Under the pieces are notes generated by a model. The model was not told the DNA's origin. It searched no databases and saw only the letters and a program-made list of their open reading frames with translations. Of a DNA stretch of 64,000 bases, positions 55,883 to 64,000 are shown piece by piece. Positions within the stretch are counted from its first letter, which is position 1; each line of letters starts with the position of its first letter. A program made the translations under genes and the position numbers. The stretch is from assembly GCA_012656075.1 (NCBI GenBank), contig JAAKBF010000203.1:434001-498000 (forward strand). Reading direction: 5' to 3'. The DNA is from Phytophthora hibernalis (lineage: Eukaryota; Oomycota; Peronosporomycetes; Peronosporales; Peronosporaceae).

Positions 55883-56093
55883 GGAGTGGAGCCGTGATGC
55901 ACCAGATCCTGCTCGTCATCCATCTATAATATGCAAGCCTGGCGCAGTGCTCACGGCAACGCTGCATGTAGTGGTGCTGGACTATGCTGCGAGCGGGAAG
56001 AATACCAGCCGAGTTGCAATGTTTGAAAATAAAAAGCAGGTTTCGGTATTGATGTGGTCATTACTGTTGGGGTCCTGTAGATCCTCTGGATGA

Positions 56094-56410
56094 TCACTCT
56101 GTGTGCTCCTTGGGGGCTGGCGGGTCGAGCCACTCGAAGTAGGAGACTACGCGCGCGAAGTAAACGGCCGAACAGAGCATGCAGACGAACAGCGTAACGA
56201 CGTAGATGCCGGAACCTTCAGGTCCTGACGGGAGCGCCCCCTTCGCATCGTACGCATCGCTTGAATACCCGTACTCGTGAGCGATGGGGAAGCCCGCGAT
56301 CCACCACAGCAGGTGTGTGGTGATCAAGTTGAAGGTCCAGCCCGAGTTGTTCGTGACGAAGTGGAAGATCGACTTGGCCGGCGGCGCGGCATGCTAGCTG
56401 CAGGGTCCAT
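56094..56410 (-). CDS. small two-helix membrane protein, one frame break
   Basis: About 105 residues if one base is missing near 56391-56394. Shows FHFVTNNSGWTFNLI followed by hydrophobic THLLWWIAGFPIAHEYGY, then IYVVTLFVCMLCSAVYFARVV, and a soluble end (FEWLDPPAPKEHTE). That gives one probable membrane helix and one weaker one. I do not know the family. Compactness and a real-looking start (MDPAAS) support a gene. An intron with acceptor TAG at the same place would be an alternative to the missing base. Confidence 0.6.
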
Positions 56411-56756
56411 GATACTTGGCTGTGGAGCAGACGATCTTGGTTTTGCTCGGCGAGTCTTGATGTAAGAGTGAGCGGCCGTTGTGAGGGTGAAGCGACGCTC
56501 GAGATATTCGTCCGTTACCGAGGGAAAACGATGCAAGGCAAACCTGGCGATGCAAGTGTTTGCCTTGAACCTACCAGCACAATTCTCTGGCACAGACACC
56601 GCAAGGTGAAATAATCAATCTAACGACACAGGACAACGTGAAAACACCAGCAATCCAATACAAACGAGACGCCAACACGATACCGTTCATCTGCACCTCG
56701 TGTTTACTTCCTCTCTGAGCCTGGTTTATCATCTCACGCAAGCAAACGCGTCGAGT
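56411..56756. other. intergenic region
   Basis: Divides the small membrane protein gene from the proteasome gene, both on the minus strand. No gene recognised. Confidence 0.4.
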
Positions 56757-57680
56757 TTAGTCGCGCTCGCTGATGGCAGTCAAGTGGGTCTCGATCTCGT
56801 CTTCCGACAGTTTGCGGAACCGCTGGCCCTGGAGCACGACGCCCACCTCAATCTCGTTGGGGCGGAAGTCCGCCGACAGCACCGACTGCAGGCACGTGAT
56901 GGCCGTGTGCAGCGTCGTCTCGTAGTCCATGGCCGGGTTGGCCTTGACCTTCTTCTCCAGATAGTTCTGCGCCTCCTGCTCCTTGACGCCGGCAGATGTG
57001 GCCTTGTAGCCCCAGAAGTGGCCGGCCGGGTCCACCTTGAAAAGCTGGGGGCCCTTCTCCTCGTCCACACTCACGAGCATCGTGATGACGCCGAACGCGC
57101 GCATGGACGCGTGCTGCGTGTACACTTGGGCCACGTCCGCGATGCGCTTGGCCAGTACGTGGCACGGGATTTTGTAGCCGAATTTGCTCTCGAACTCGTG
57201 CGCCTCGAAACGGAGCCGCTGCACCTGCGCCTTGGAGTCGGCTGTGTCAACAACAGGCACGAAAAAGGTCAGTAAAGCGGCAACTTGCGGCAATTGCGAC
57301 CTGTTCACGCACCATAGAGACCCGTCATGAGGCAGCCGATCTCGGGTGTGATCTGGAACACGTTCGTGACCGAGTCGGGTTCGATCAGTTTGTCCTACAA
57401 ACAGCACAGCAGTGAGCTTATTGTCTCTCTCTTCTGTGGGGTATTCTCACCTGAACTTTCTTCTGTGTGACGAACACGGCGCTGTCCTTGCCGCGCACAG
57501 CCACCGACGTGAGCGTGGACTCCTTGGCAGCGCGGAAGGCGTACTCTGCGAGGAACAGCGATGGGTAAAGGTTAGAGCGTCGGTCAGAGGGTGAAGAGAC
57601 TTCTTCCACGCACCAATCTGGTAGAGACGTCCCTCCGGCGAGAATATGGTGATGTGGCGGTCGTATCCGTCTCCTGGCAT
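56757..57680 (-). CDS. PSMA6: 20S proteasome subunit alpha6 (PSMA6 type), four exons
   Basis: Exons 57614-57680, 57451-57545, 57313-57394 and 56757-57241 give about 242 residues, normal for the family. The alpha-type N-terminus is GYDRHITIFSPEGRLYQIEYAF, followed by SVAVRGKDSAVFVTQKKVQ, MTGLYADSKAQVQRLR, KRIADVAQVYTQHASMR and WGYKATSAGVKEQEA. It ends EIETHLTAISERD, matching PSMA6/alpha1 C-termini. Alpha subunits form the outer rings and gate and have no protease residue. The reading frame is intact across all three introns. Confidence 0.95.
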
Positions 57681-57892
57681 TGCTGTAAGAGTTGCTGCGT
57701 ACTGCGCTCCGCGATCCTTTTCCTTCTCCCCCTCGGGTTTGCGATCCAAAAGGTGGTGTACCTTGTATATACTTCAAAGTACGATTCTGGATGAAGTAAG
57801 ATAAGTAGCATTGTGACCCGCTTCAACATCTTTTCGCATGCATGTATCATTCCTCGATAGGCAGCACCGAGAGCTCTTGTTCCCTCGTCAGC

Positions 57893-58828
57893 ATGGCGGA
57901 TGTGAGCGTGACGCGAGACCTCGTGGGCTACGGTGCGCGTGGATTCGACCCCAAGTGGCCCGACAACAAGAAGCTGGCGCTGCAGTTCGTGCTCAACTAC
58001 GAGGAAGGCGGCGAGAACTGCCTGCTGAACGGCGACGTGGCTTCGGAGCACCTGCTTACCGACATCGTGGGCGCCGCGCCCTACGTGGGCCAGCGCCACA
58101 TGAACATGGAGTCGCTCTACGAATATGGCAGTCGCGCGGGCTTCTGGCGACTCCATCGCGCCTTCACGGAGCGCCAGATGCCGCTCACGGTCTACGCGGT
58201 GGGGCTCGCACTCGAGCAAAATCCGCAGGCGGCACAGGCCATGAAGGACACAGGATGGGAAGTCGCCAGCCACGGATACCGTTGGATCGACTACCAAAAC
58301 GTGGATGAAGCCACGGAGCGTGACCATATCCGCAGGACAGTAGCGATCCACGAGAAGCTGCTGGGCAAACGCCCAGTGGGGATTTACCAGGGCAAGCCCA
58401 ACGTCAATACGCGCCGTCTAGTGGTCGAGGAAGGAGGGTTCCTGTACGATGCTGACGCGTACAATGACGACCTGCCGTACTGGAACACGCAGTTCGGACG
58501 CCCGCACCTGGTCATCCCCTACACGCTCAACAACAACGACATGAAGTTCGTGTCCGCGCAGGGTTTCAACTCCGGAGACCAGTTCTTCACGTACTTGAAG
58601 GACGCCTTCGACGTCCTGTTGGCCGAAGGACGCGCGGGTCAGCCCAAGATGATGTCGGTGGGTATGCACTGCCGCGTGGTGGGGCACCCGGGTCGGATTG
58701 CAGCTTTGCTACGCTTCCTAGACTACGTCCAGAGCTTCCAGGACGTCTGGATCTGCAAGCGGGAGGACATCGCGCGCCACTGGTACAAGGCGCACTACCC
58801 GCAAAATGTGCCAGGCTCCAAGCTCTAA
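57893..58828 (+). CDS. PuuE-type allantoinase (polysaccharide-deacetylase fold)
   Basis: An intact, intronless 311-residue protein, starting MADVSVTRDLVGYG; an ATG at 57842 would add 17 residues. PuuE enzymes hydrolyse allantoin to allantoate in purine breakdown and use the NodB/chitin-deacetylase fold. Family blocks are LQFVLNYEEGGENCLLNGD, GAAPYVGQRHMNMES, EYGSRAGFWRLHRAF, SHGYRWIDYQNVDEATERDH, NTRRLVVEEGGFLYDAD, YTLNNNDMKF, GFNSGDQFFTYLKDAFD and SVGMHCRVVGHPGR. Single exon, bacterial-type family and high similarity to bacterial PuuE blocks suggest horizontal origin; this is inference. The end (VPGSKL) resembles a type 1 peroxisomal targeting signal (SKL), fitting a role in peroxisomal purine catabolism. 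Confidence 0.9.
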   Translation: MADVSVTRDLVGYGARGFDPKWPDNKKLALQFVLNYEEGGENCLLNGDVASEHLLTDIVGAAPYVGQRHMNMESLYEYGSRAGFWRLHRAFTERQMPLTVYAVGLALEQNPQAAQAMKDTGWEVASHGYRWIDYQNVDEATERDHIRRTVAIHEKLLGKRPVGIYQGKPNVNTRRLVVEEGGFLYDADAYNDDLPYWNTQFGRPHLVIPYTLNNNDMKFVSAQGFNSGDQFFTYLKDAFDVLLAEGRAGQPKMMSVGMHCRVVGHPGRIAALLRFLDYVQSFQDVWICKREDIARHWYKAHYPQNVPGSKL

Positions 58829-58971
58829 GGCGCTGCTGTGGTCCACAACTACAGCAGCAATTCGTTGGACCAAGCACCAGGAGCCTATGTTGAAGTAGCC
58901 AGCTGTAGTGCACTTACACAAGCCTCCAAATGAATCACCTCCGAATTTGCTTGCTAGCGAAAAACCTAGAT

Positions 58972-59223
58972 ATGCTGCAGGATGAGCACCACGATCAGTA
59001 CGAGCGCCCGTGCGTTTGGACCCCTCGCAACTGGACGCCATCAAGGCCCAAGTGGCGGCATGATGACGCAGATGATGGCCCGCGAGGACGCTCTGGACCA
59101 GAGCTTCTGGTCGACGGCGCATCTGGACGCTCGGTTCGACGGGCTGAGAGGGCAGCTGGATTGCATCATCAAGAGGAAAAGCGGCGCCTCATGCACGCTC
59201 GAAACCGGGCGAAGCGCTTGTAG
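58972..59223 (+). CDS. small charged helical protein, three frame breaks
   Basis: Reading through three single-base gaps (CCC 59007-59009, the A at 59060, AA 59171-59172) gives about 84 residues: DEHHDQYERP, LDPSQLDAIKAQVAA, MMAREDALDQSFWSTAHL, DARFDGLRGQLDCII and EEKRRLMHARNRAKRL. It is helical, charged and without membrane segments. I do not recognise the family. Because all three breaks are single missing bases, like those in neighbouring genes, I treat it as a probable gene. An ATG at 58930 would add 14 residues. Confidence 0.45.
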   Translation: MLQDEHHDQYERPCVWTPRNWTPSRPKWRHDDADDGPRGRSGPELLVDGASGRSVRRAERAAGLHHQEEKRRLMHARNRAKRL

Positions 59224-59309
59224 CGAGATACTACGGTATGCAGCAGAGTTGGGCAGCCAACCCTCACCTACGGAACCATCAGCACTTCTCATCAGTGATC
59301 TTCTAGGAC

Positions 59310-59495
59310 ATCAGTAGTTGACTTTCCGTCCGCTTTCAAATTAATGCGCTCCTCGGCGCAAGTATAATACTTCGAAGTACGGGTCATCCCTTTGAGCGCA
59401 GCCTTTGCCATGTTGGTGTGCAGGTGGTTCGGCGTCTTGTATCGATAGAACTCTCCGTCAAGTTGACGATGAACTTCTTCTCCGAGCCAGCGTCG
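59310..59495 (-). pseudogene. degraded partial copy of the SDR gene at 47.9-49.7 kb
   Basis: The minus strand shows SEKKFIVNL, then EFYRYKTPNHLHTNMAKAAL and MTRT, nearly identical to the parent's block FYRYKTPNHPHTNMAKAALNMMTRT. The copy lacks everything upstream and downstream, has a frame change before the block, and an altered tail (SKYYTCAEERI). It is a fragment, about 60 codons long, in opposite orientation to the parent and 10 kb away. Confidence 0.75.
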
Positions 59496-59704
59496 CCATT
59501 GTCGTAAGGTATTTGCTGCTGTCGTCTCGTCCATGCTCGTGCTCGCTGCTGCATGAGAAGACAAACATTGAATGAAAAGAAAAAGCGTCTAACTAGTATT
59601 ACGCCCACCATTTCTGTAGTGGTCAGTTTGCTGAACTTGTACACTCCAAGCTTGTTTTTTTCCACATGATTCGCTTCACAGTACCCTCCTCTATACACGA
59701 TAGC

Positions 59705-61534
59705 CTAGCGAGGAACGATGGCCCCTGTGTCAGCACCGTTGTTATTGCTGGCGTTGTTGCTCAGGTTTCGGTCGCTTGCAAGCCATGCGCTCTCGGCATC
59801 TGTGAGCGCCTTGAGCCGAGCCAGGATCGGCGCTTCTTGTGTCGGATCCAAACTTCGCGCAAATAGGAGCTGACGAACACACAAAACAACGTTAAAACAT
59901 CGCAACACTAGAAGCACGAGGGCAACAATGGGCGTACCTGCTCCACGTTCTTGCGGAGAAAACGAATCGCTTTTTCGTGGCGGTCCTTCTCGACGCCTTT
60001 TTTGTAGAGTGGATACTCGCCCGAAGAATCGTTGATCTCGTCCTTGAGGAAAGATCGCGACGAGTACGGCACCACTCGATAGCGGAGGTTCACTTGCAGG
60101 TATTTGCTGAGCATGAATACCAAGTGGGCGATGTAGCCCAGAGCAGTGGAGATCATCTCCTCATCTGCTCTCCCACCGCCTGTGAGGTCTGAGTTGGCGA
60201 TACGGATACCACGGATGCTGTACTCGCCAGCACCTACGTACTCGATGGGGTACACCGTGCCGAGCTGTTTCACGAGCATCGCCTGTCGAGACCGGATCTT
60301 GTGTGCTGCGCGTAACACCTCGCATCGACGCTCAAGGATGTTCTGACGCTCGTCCTTGTAGCGCATACTCATCTGCATGGTGCTCACCAATGCTTTGGGT
60401 ATGTGAATATCGGTCTCGAAAGTTTTGCGCTCGTCCTTCATCACGGCTTGTAGCCGTGCCAGTGTATGCTGTTTCTCTGCCACTTGAGCTCGCGCAAGAC
60501 GGACACGCTCCTCCAACGCCGTGCGTTGCTGTTCACGTGCGATGCGCTGTTGAGAGTGCAGCAGCTTGTTCCGAATCCGCTCCTTCAGTTTTGCGTTCGT
60601 TTTGGTCAACTCGGCGATCTTCTGCCTGGTAGTTAAAATGTGTTCTAGTGCATCAACGCCTTCATGCAGGCTGTAATCCTTCAACGGGATGGCAGAGCCT
60701 TTCCTCCTCGAGTGTTTGGGCGCGATCACGCCCATATCAGCCAGAAGCTCAATCACCTCGCGGTGCACGTACGTGTGGCCCGTGAACTCGAACAAGCAAG
60801 TGTTCAGTGGCAGGTTCGTCAGGTCGGTGAGCGTAACGGGCAGTGGTTCCAGCTCCGCACTCCAAAGCTCAGATTCAAAATGTCCTCTTCGTAGTCGGCA
60901 GCTGTGTTCCCATTAGAGCTGCTTGCGTTGGTGGGCGTCTCGGTATCTGTCATGTCGTTCGCTCCGGACTCGTCGGCGTCGTCGAAGCTGTGCTTGGCGT
61001 CCGCGAACGACCGCGAGTTGTTGATGGGCTGGTCGTCTCCGAACGACAGGCGGTCGCTCGACTTGCGTCTCGGGCGCTTGGCCGCCTTCCGGTCCAGTAC
61101 ACGCACCACGACGATGTCGAACCTCGTGCTGCCGCTCAGCAGCGTCTCGACGCCAGCCAGTCCGTCGCCCTCGTCGTCCTCGGACTGGAACGGGACCCAC
61201 ACGGGATTCAGCGTGCTGCGCGCCACCTCGCTCTCGTAGATGATGCGGCCGTCCACCACTGCACAATTGCAACAGAGCTCGTGAGCCCCCTCCGATTGCA
61301 ACAATTAACTTCTGGTCAGCGTCTCGTACCTAGTTTAAAGTAGACGCTGAGCAGCGCGTCGCCGCTCGTGCCCAGCACCGAGAGGTTGCGCATGCTGAAG
61401 CCGCTGAGCTGCTGTAAAGTGATGGTGGCGGAGCGTCCGGCGGGCGGCGGCGTGCTCCACGTGGGCGCAATGCTGCTGGCCGTGAGGTTGATGGCCCCGC
61501 CAAAGCTGCCGGCGATGCTGGACGGTGTCATCAT
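59705..61534 (-). CDS. UVRAG: UVRAG/Vps38-like subunit of class III PI3-kinase complex II
   Basis: Exons 61330-61534, 59938-61258 and 59705-59869. The N-terminus is a C2-like region (VDGRIIYESEVARSTLNPVW and VVRVLDRKAAKRP). An acidic stretch and a long coiled coil follow (LKERIRNKLLHSQQRIAREQQ, LEERVRLARAQVAEKQ). The C-terminal BARA-type part has LGTVYPIEYVGAGEYSIRGI, STALGYIAHLVFMLSKYLQVNLRY, SSRSFLKDEIN and EYPLYKKGVEKDRHEKAI, which match UVRAG closely. UVRAG pairs with Beclin-1 and Vps34 to make PI3P on endosomes and autophagosomes. A missing base at AAA 60864-60866 separates the N-terminal and central frames. About 560 residues. Confidence 0.88.
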
Positions 61535-61695
61535 GAGGAGGGGGTGGACCACGGACGCTCGTCCTTTCCGCTGTCAAGTGGATGAGTGCGCCGCGGCTTG
61601 AGCTGGCGCCAGCGTCCGGTTGTCACTCGGAGAGCACAAGCTACGCACCTCGGCGACTCTACTGCGGCAGGACGACCGACGAGAGAAAGCCAGGT

Positions 61696-62007
61696 TTAAC
61701 CTGCTTTAGAGATGCCACCGAACACACTCTTTAGGGCACAGACAGCTTGCGCACGTGTTCGAAATTGAGCGGACCACGATTGGACGAAATAGGGAGGTGA
61801 GTTTCGGCCAGTGAGCGACGAGTCGACTTCAACGTCAATGGGCCCTGATCCGCCGCGGTGCCGGTGTAAACAAACTCCGTAATGCCGTTCAATGTCCCCA
61901 ACCGCGGCTCGTTGCGTGCACTGAGGACAATGTGTTAGGCTGCTATTTGAAGCTGATGGCTCGTTCGTAAAAGACGTCGCTCGCCTTGATACTGCGACGC
62001 ACTGCAA
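61696..62007 (-). CDS. short frame with a C2HC zinc-finger-like motif
   Basis: A 103-codon frame with LTHCPQCTQRAAVGDIERHY-G-V-C, spacing C-x2-C-x12-H-x4-C, like a small ubiquitin-binding or C2HC finger. The rest is Ser/Gly-rich and unknown. It lies alone in the gap between UVRAG and the kinase gene. The regular zinc spacing is the only support, so it may be a real small gene, an exon, or chance. Confidence 0.35.
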   Translation of the reverse strand: MQCVAVSRRATSFTNEPSASNSSLTHCPQCTQRAAVGDIERHYGVCLHRHRGGSGPIDVEVDSSLTGRNSPPYFVQSWSAQFRTRAQAVCALKSVFGGISKAG

Positions 62008-62419
62008 TGATGAACTCTACATGTAGACGCTGTCTGCCTATTTTATAGAGTGTACTGCACGTAGCCCACCTTTGTAGATGTACGCAGTGGTCACGGTGGA
62101 CGAGCAGCGACAATATGCGGAGGAGTCTGGTCCAACGCTAGCTTCAACACGTGCCTGCTCAAACCCTAAGACCTCGGTAGGTATCCGCTGCCGTTATATT
62201 TAGCGCCGCGTTTCAAGCGCAGAAAGCCAAGCATAACGGATAACGGAGCCCATTCTCGCCACTTCCGAACAAGAAGCGTAGCGCAAACCCGTGGCCTAAG
62301 GGCAGGAGCGAGCGATCTAAGTTGCAGCAGCGAGTGTTTTGCGTCGTTATTGGCCGTTTCGGAGTCGCAGCTCAGTGTGCAGAAGGCTTTGGCGAGCAGG
62401 CGCCTTAGGCCTGCCAGCC
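62008..62419. other. intergenic / 5' region of the kinase gene
   Basis: No gene recognised. The kinase frame is open back to 62339 but without an ATG before 62420. Confidence 0.4.
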
Positions 62420-64000
62420 ATGGTGGCGATCTCAGCGCGTCGCAGCGAAGACCCGAGCCAAGCGGACGCGTCCAACAAGTTGTCTCGCCACCTGCTGCAC
62501 CTCATGAGTCCGAGAGAAGCTCAGGACCAACACACGCCCTCGCGCTCGCTCTGGCGGCAGGCGCTACTGTGGCCCTCCAACCCCGCAATCCTCAAGAAAA
62601 ACGGCCGCGTCGCAGCTCTCGAGAGGAATCGTAGCAACCAGAACGAACAGCAGTCGTGTACAAACAGTCAGAGCCACGGTACGGCGGATATTAGGACGGT
62701 AGTCAACCAGGAACAGTGTCATGACCAGCCACAGGCAGAAAGCAGCGCCAGCCCCACCAAGTCGTCTACAGAGCGAGATAACAATCTCCACGATCTCAGC
62801 AGCTCGGTCAAGAAGCTCGCACTTTTCAGTCTGCGTGCTACCGCCAAGGCGAGTGTTATCCATCCAACGACGTCGACGTCGCCGTTGAGGACTGTTTTCC
62901 CATTGCCGGAGCCTCCGCTATGCATCGTCAAGCGCGCGTCGCTCTACCAAGAACTCCGCGAGTTTTGTGCTAACGGAGACCTCCACATCACCATGTTTCC
63001 AGACTATTTTAGTGACGAGGAGAAGCGAATGGTGCAAGCGGTGGCTCAGGAACTGCAGCTAGGGTGTCAGATTGGTGAAAAAATATTGCAGTCTACAAGC
63101 TGCAACATCGATCGCAGCGTTCAAGTCCGCAGCTAGGTGCCGATTCAACGAACCACAGCAATGTCGCCGATGATGTATATGTCGACGTTCATGAACTTGC
63201 CCAGCATGGCAAGGACGGTTTTATCGCAAAGCTGAGACTGCAGCGTCTGAGCTCAGGGAGTGGCGTCCGACGCAATATGCTCTGGGACGTGGCTGAGTTG
63301 AGCTCCACGGCAGATGGCATCGCTGATCCGGTGAACGAAGGAGAAGGAGGGGTATATGCAGTGCAGTCTCGATCCAGCGGTCAAAAGCTCGCGCTTTTCA
63401 AACCTGCTGAAGAGGAAAAGTTCGTCCGTGAGGGACTGATTGCTGGCGAAGGAGCTGTTCGAGAGGAAGCAGCCTATGTGCTCGATTCACGCAGCAACGG
63501 CTTCAGCGGTGTTCCCCGACGGCTGTTGCTCGACTGCGGCTTTCGACTGTGGGTCGGTCTAAGCAAGGAGCTGTGCAGCGCTTCATGGCCAGCAGCATTG
63601 GCAGCATGGAGAGCTTCGGCATGCCGTTCGATCTCGAGAAGGCGCGTGAGTTCGTGCCAGTGGGCCAAGTGCACCGAATTGCGCTGCTAGACGTGCGAGT
63701 GTTCAACACGGATCGTCACCCTGGGAATATTCTTCTCATCGGCGAAAAGAAACCATACACAATGGTGCCTATCGACCACGGTTGCGTTCTTCCTAGCTGG
63801 TTTCACCTATCGGAAGCACGCTTCGACTGGATCGAGTACCCGCAAACTCGTGTGGCGTTCTCACCTGCAGCTCTGCAGTACATCGCCGCACTAGACGCCG
63901 ATCGAGACGCTAAGGTTCTCCGCGCGCTCGGTATCCGTGAAGAATGTGTGACTACACTCAAGATCTGTACGCTCTTCCTGAAGCTTGCAGCCTCGCGAGG
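62420..64000 (+). CDS. PI3/PI4-kinase-like protein (plant PI4K-gamma type), runs off right edge
   Basis: The first 240 residues are basic and low in structure. Then come a GGVYAVQSRSSGQKLALFKP block, EGLIAGEGAVREEAAYVLD and FSGVPR, the N-lobe of the PI4K-gamma/type II kinase family. Then RIALLDVRVFNTDRHPGNILL, the catalytic DRHPGN signature, and MVPIDHGCVLP, the metal-binding DHG in place of protein-kinase DFG, followed by FDWIEYPQTRVAFS. Two breaks, at AAAAAA 63078-63083 and near 63514-63520, are each one missing base. The gene is still open at 64000. In plants such kinases carry ubiquitin-like domains; a segment (DLHITMFPDYFSDEEKR) hints at another domain here. Lipid or protein substrate is not certain. 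Confidence 0.8.

Noticed and set aside
1..64000. tRNA, rRNA genes and CRISPR arrays
   Set aside because: No tRNA-like cloverleaf, no rRNA sequence and no regular short repeats with unique spacers were noticed; the genome type makes CRISPR implausible.

Overview
This window looks like nuclear DNA of an oomycete, most likely Phytophthora or a close relative. The evidence is compact genes 70-200 bp apart, short GT-AG introns of about 50-90 nt, GC-rich codon use, FYVE proteins with unusual partner domains, and decayed Copia, Gypsy and hAT-like repeats interrupting otherwise gene-dense DNA.

Layout. 1-9.1 kb is gene dense: a partial gene, a RIB7-type riboflavin-pathway reductase, trehalose-6-phosphate phosphatase, a gamma-butyrobetaine/trimethyllysine-type dioxygenase, a PIG-G/GPI7 GPI-anchor ethanolamine phosphate transferase, and eIF5A on the minus strand. 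9.1-24.2 kb is an AT-rich repeat island. It holds a 273-bp element with perfect 22-bp inverted ends, a hAT/BED-type fossil, a cluster of 25-bp near-palindromes, Gypsy fragments, a broken Copia element carrying a foreign-looking in-frame insert in its reverse transcriptase, and a second, LTR-bounded Copia element (297-bp LTRs, about 98% identical). 24.6-64 kb is gene dense again: ADF/cofilin, a PHD-ePHD protein, a SERINC-family membrane protein, a four-unit FAR1/WRKY-GCM1-like protein, a CFAP20-domain protein, a voltage-sensor/cyclic-nucleotide-phosphodiesterase fusion, a PSP1-domain protein, a FYVE-GAF protein, a zinc-ribbon SDR, uracil phosphoribosyltransferase, a small FYVE protein, kinesin-14, proteasome alpha6, a PuuE-type allantoinase, UVRAG and a partial PI4K-like kinase.

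How the genes relate. They are mostly unrelated housekeeping genes, as expected in a eukaryote. Four encode phosphoinositide or endosome functions (FYVE-GAF, small FYVE, UVRAG of the class III PI3K complex, PI4K-like kinase), which may be coincidence. The most striking single gene is 37546-39894: an S1-S4 voltage sensor with no pore, joined to a complete cAMP/cGMP phosphodiesterase domain. This is the architecture of a voltage-sensing enzyme.

Quality warning. Fifteen otherwise convincing genes are broken by about 27 apparent frameshifts. Every one is a single missing base, and most lie in a short homopolymer. This looks like sequencing or assembly undercalling rather than gene death, so these genes are annotated as one locus each with the break positions stated. 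Intron boundaries were read by eye from splice signals and frame.
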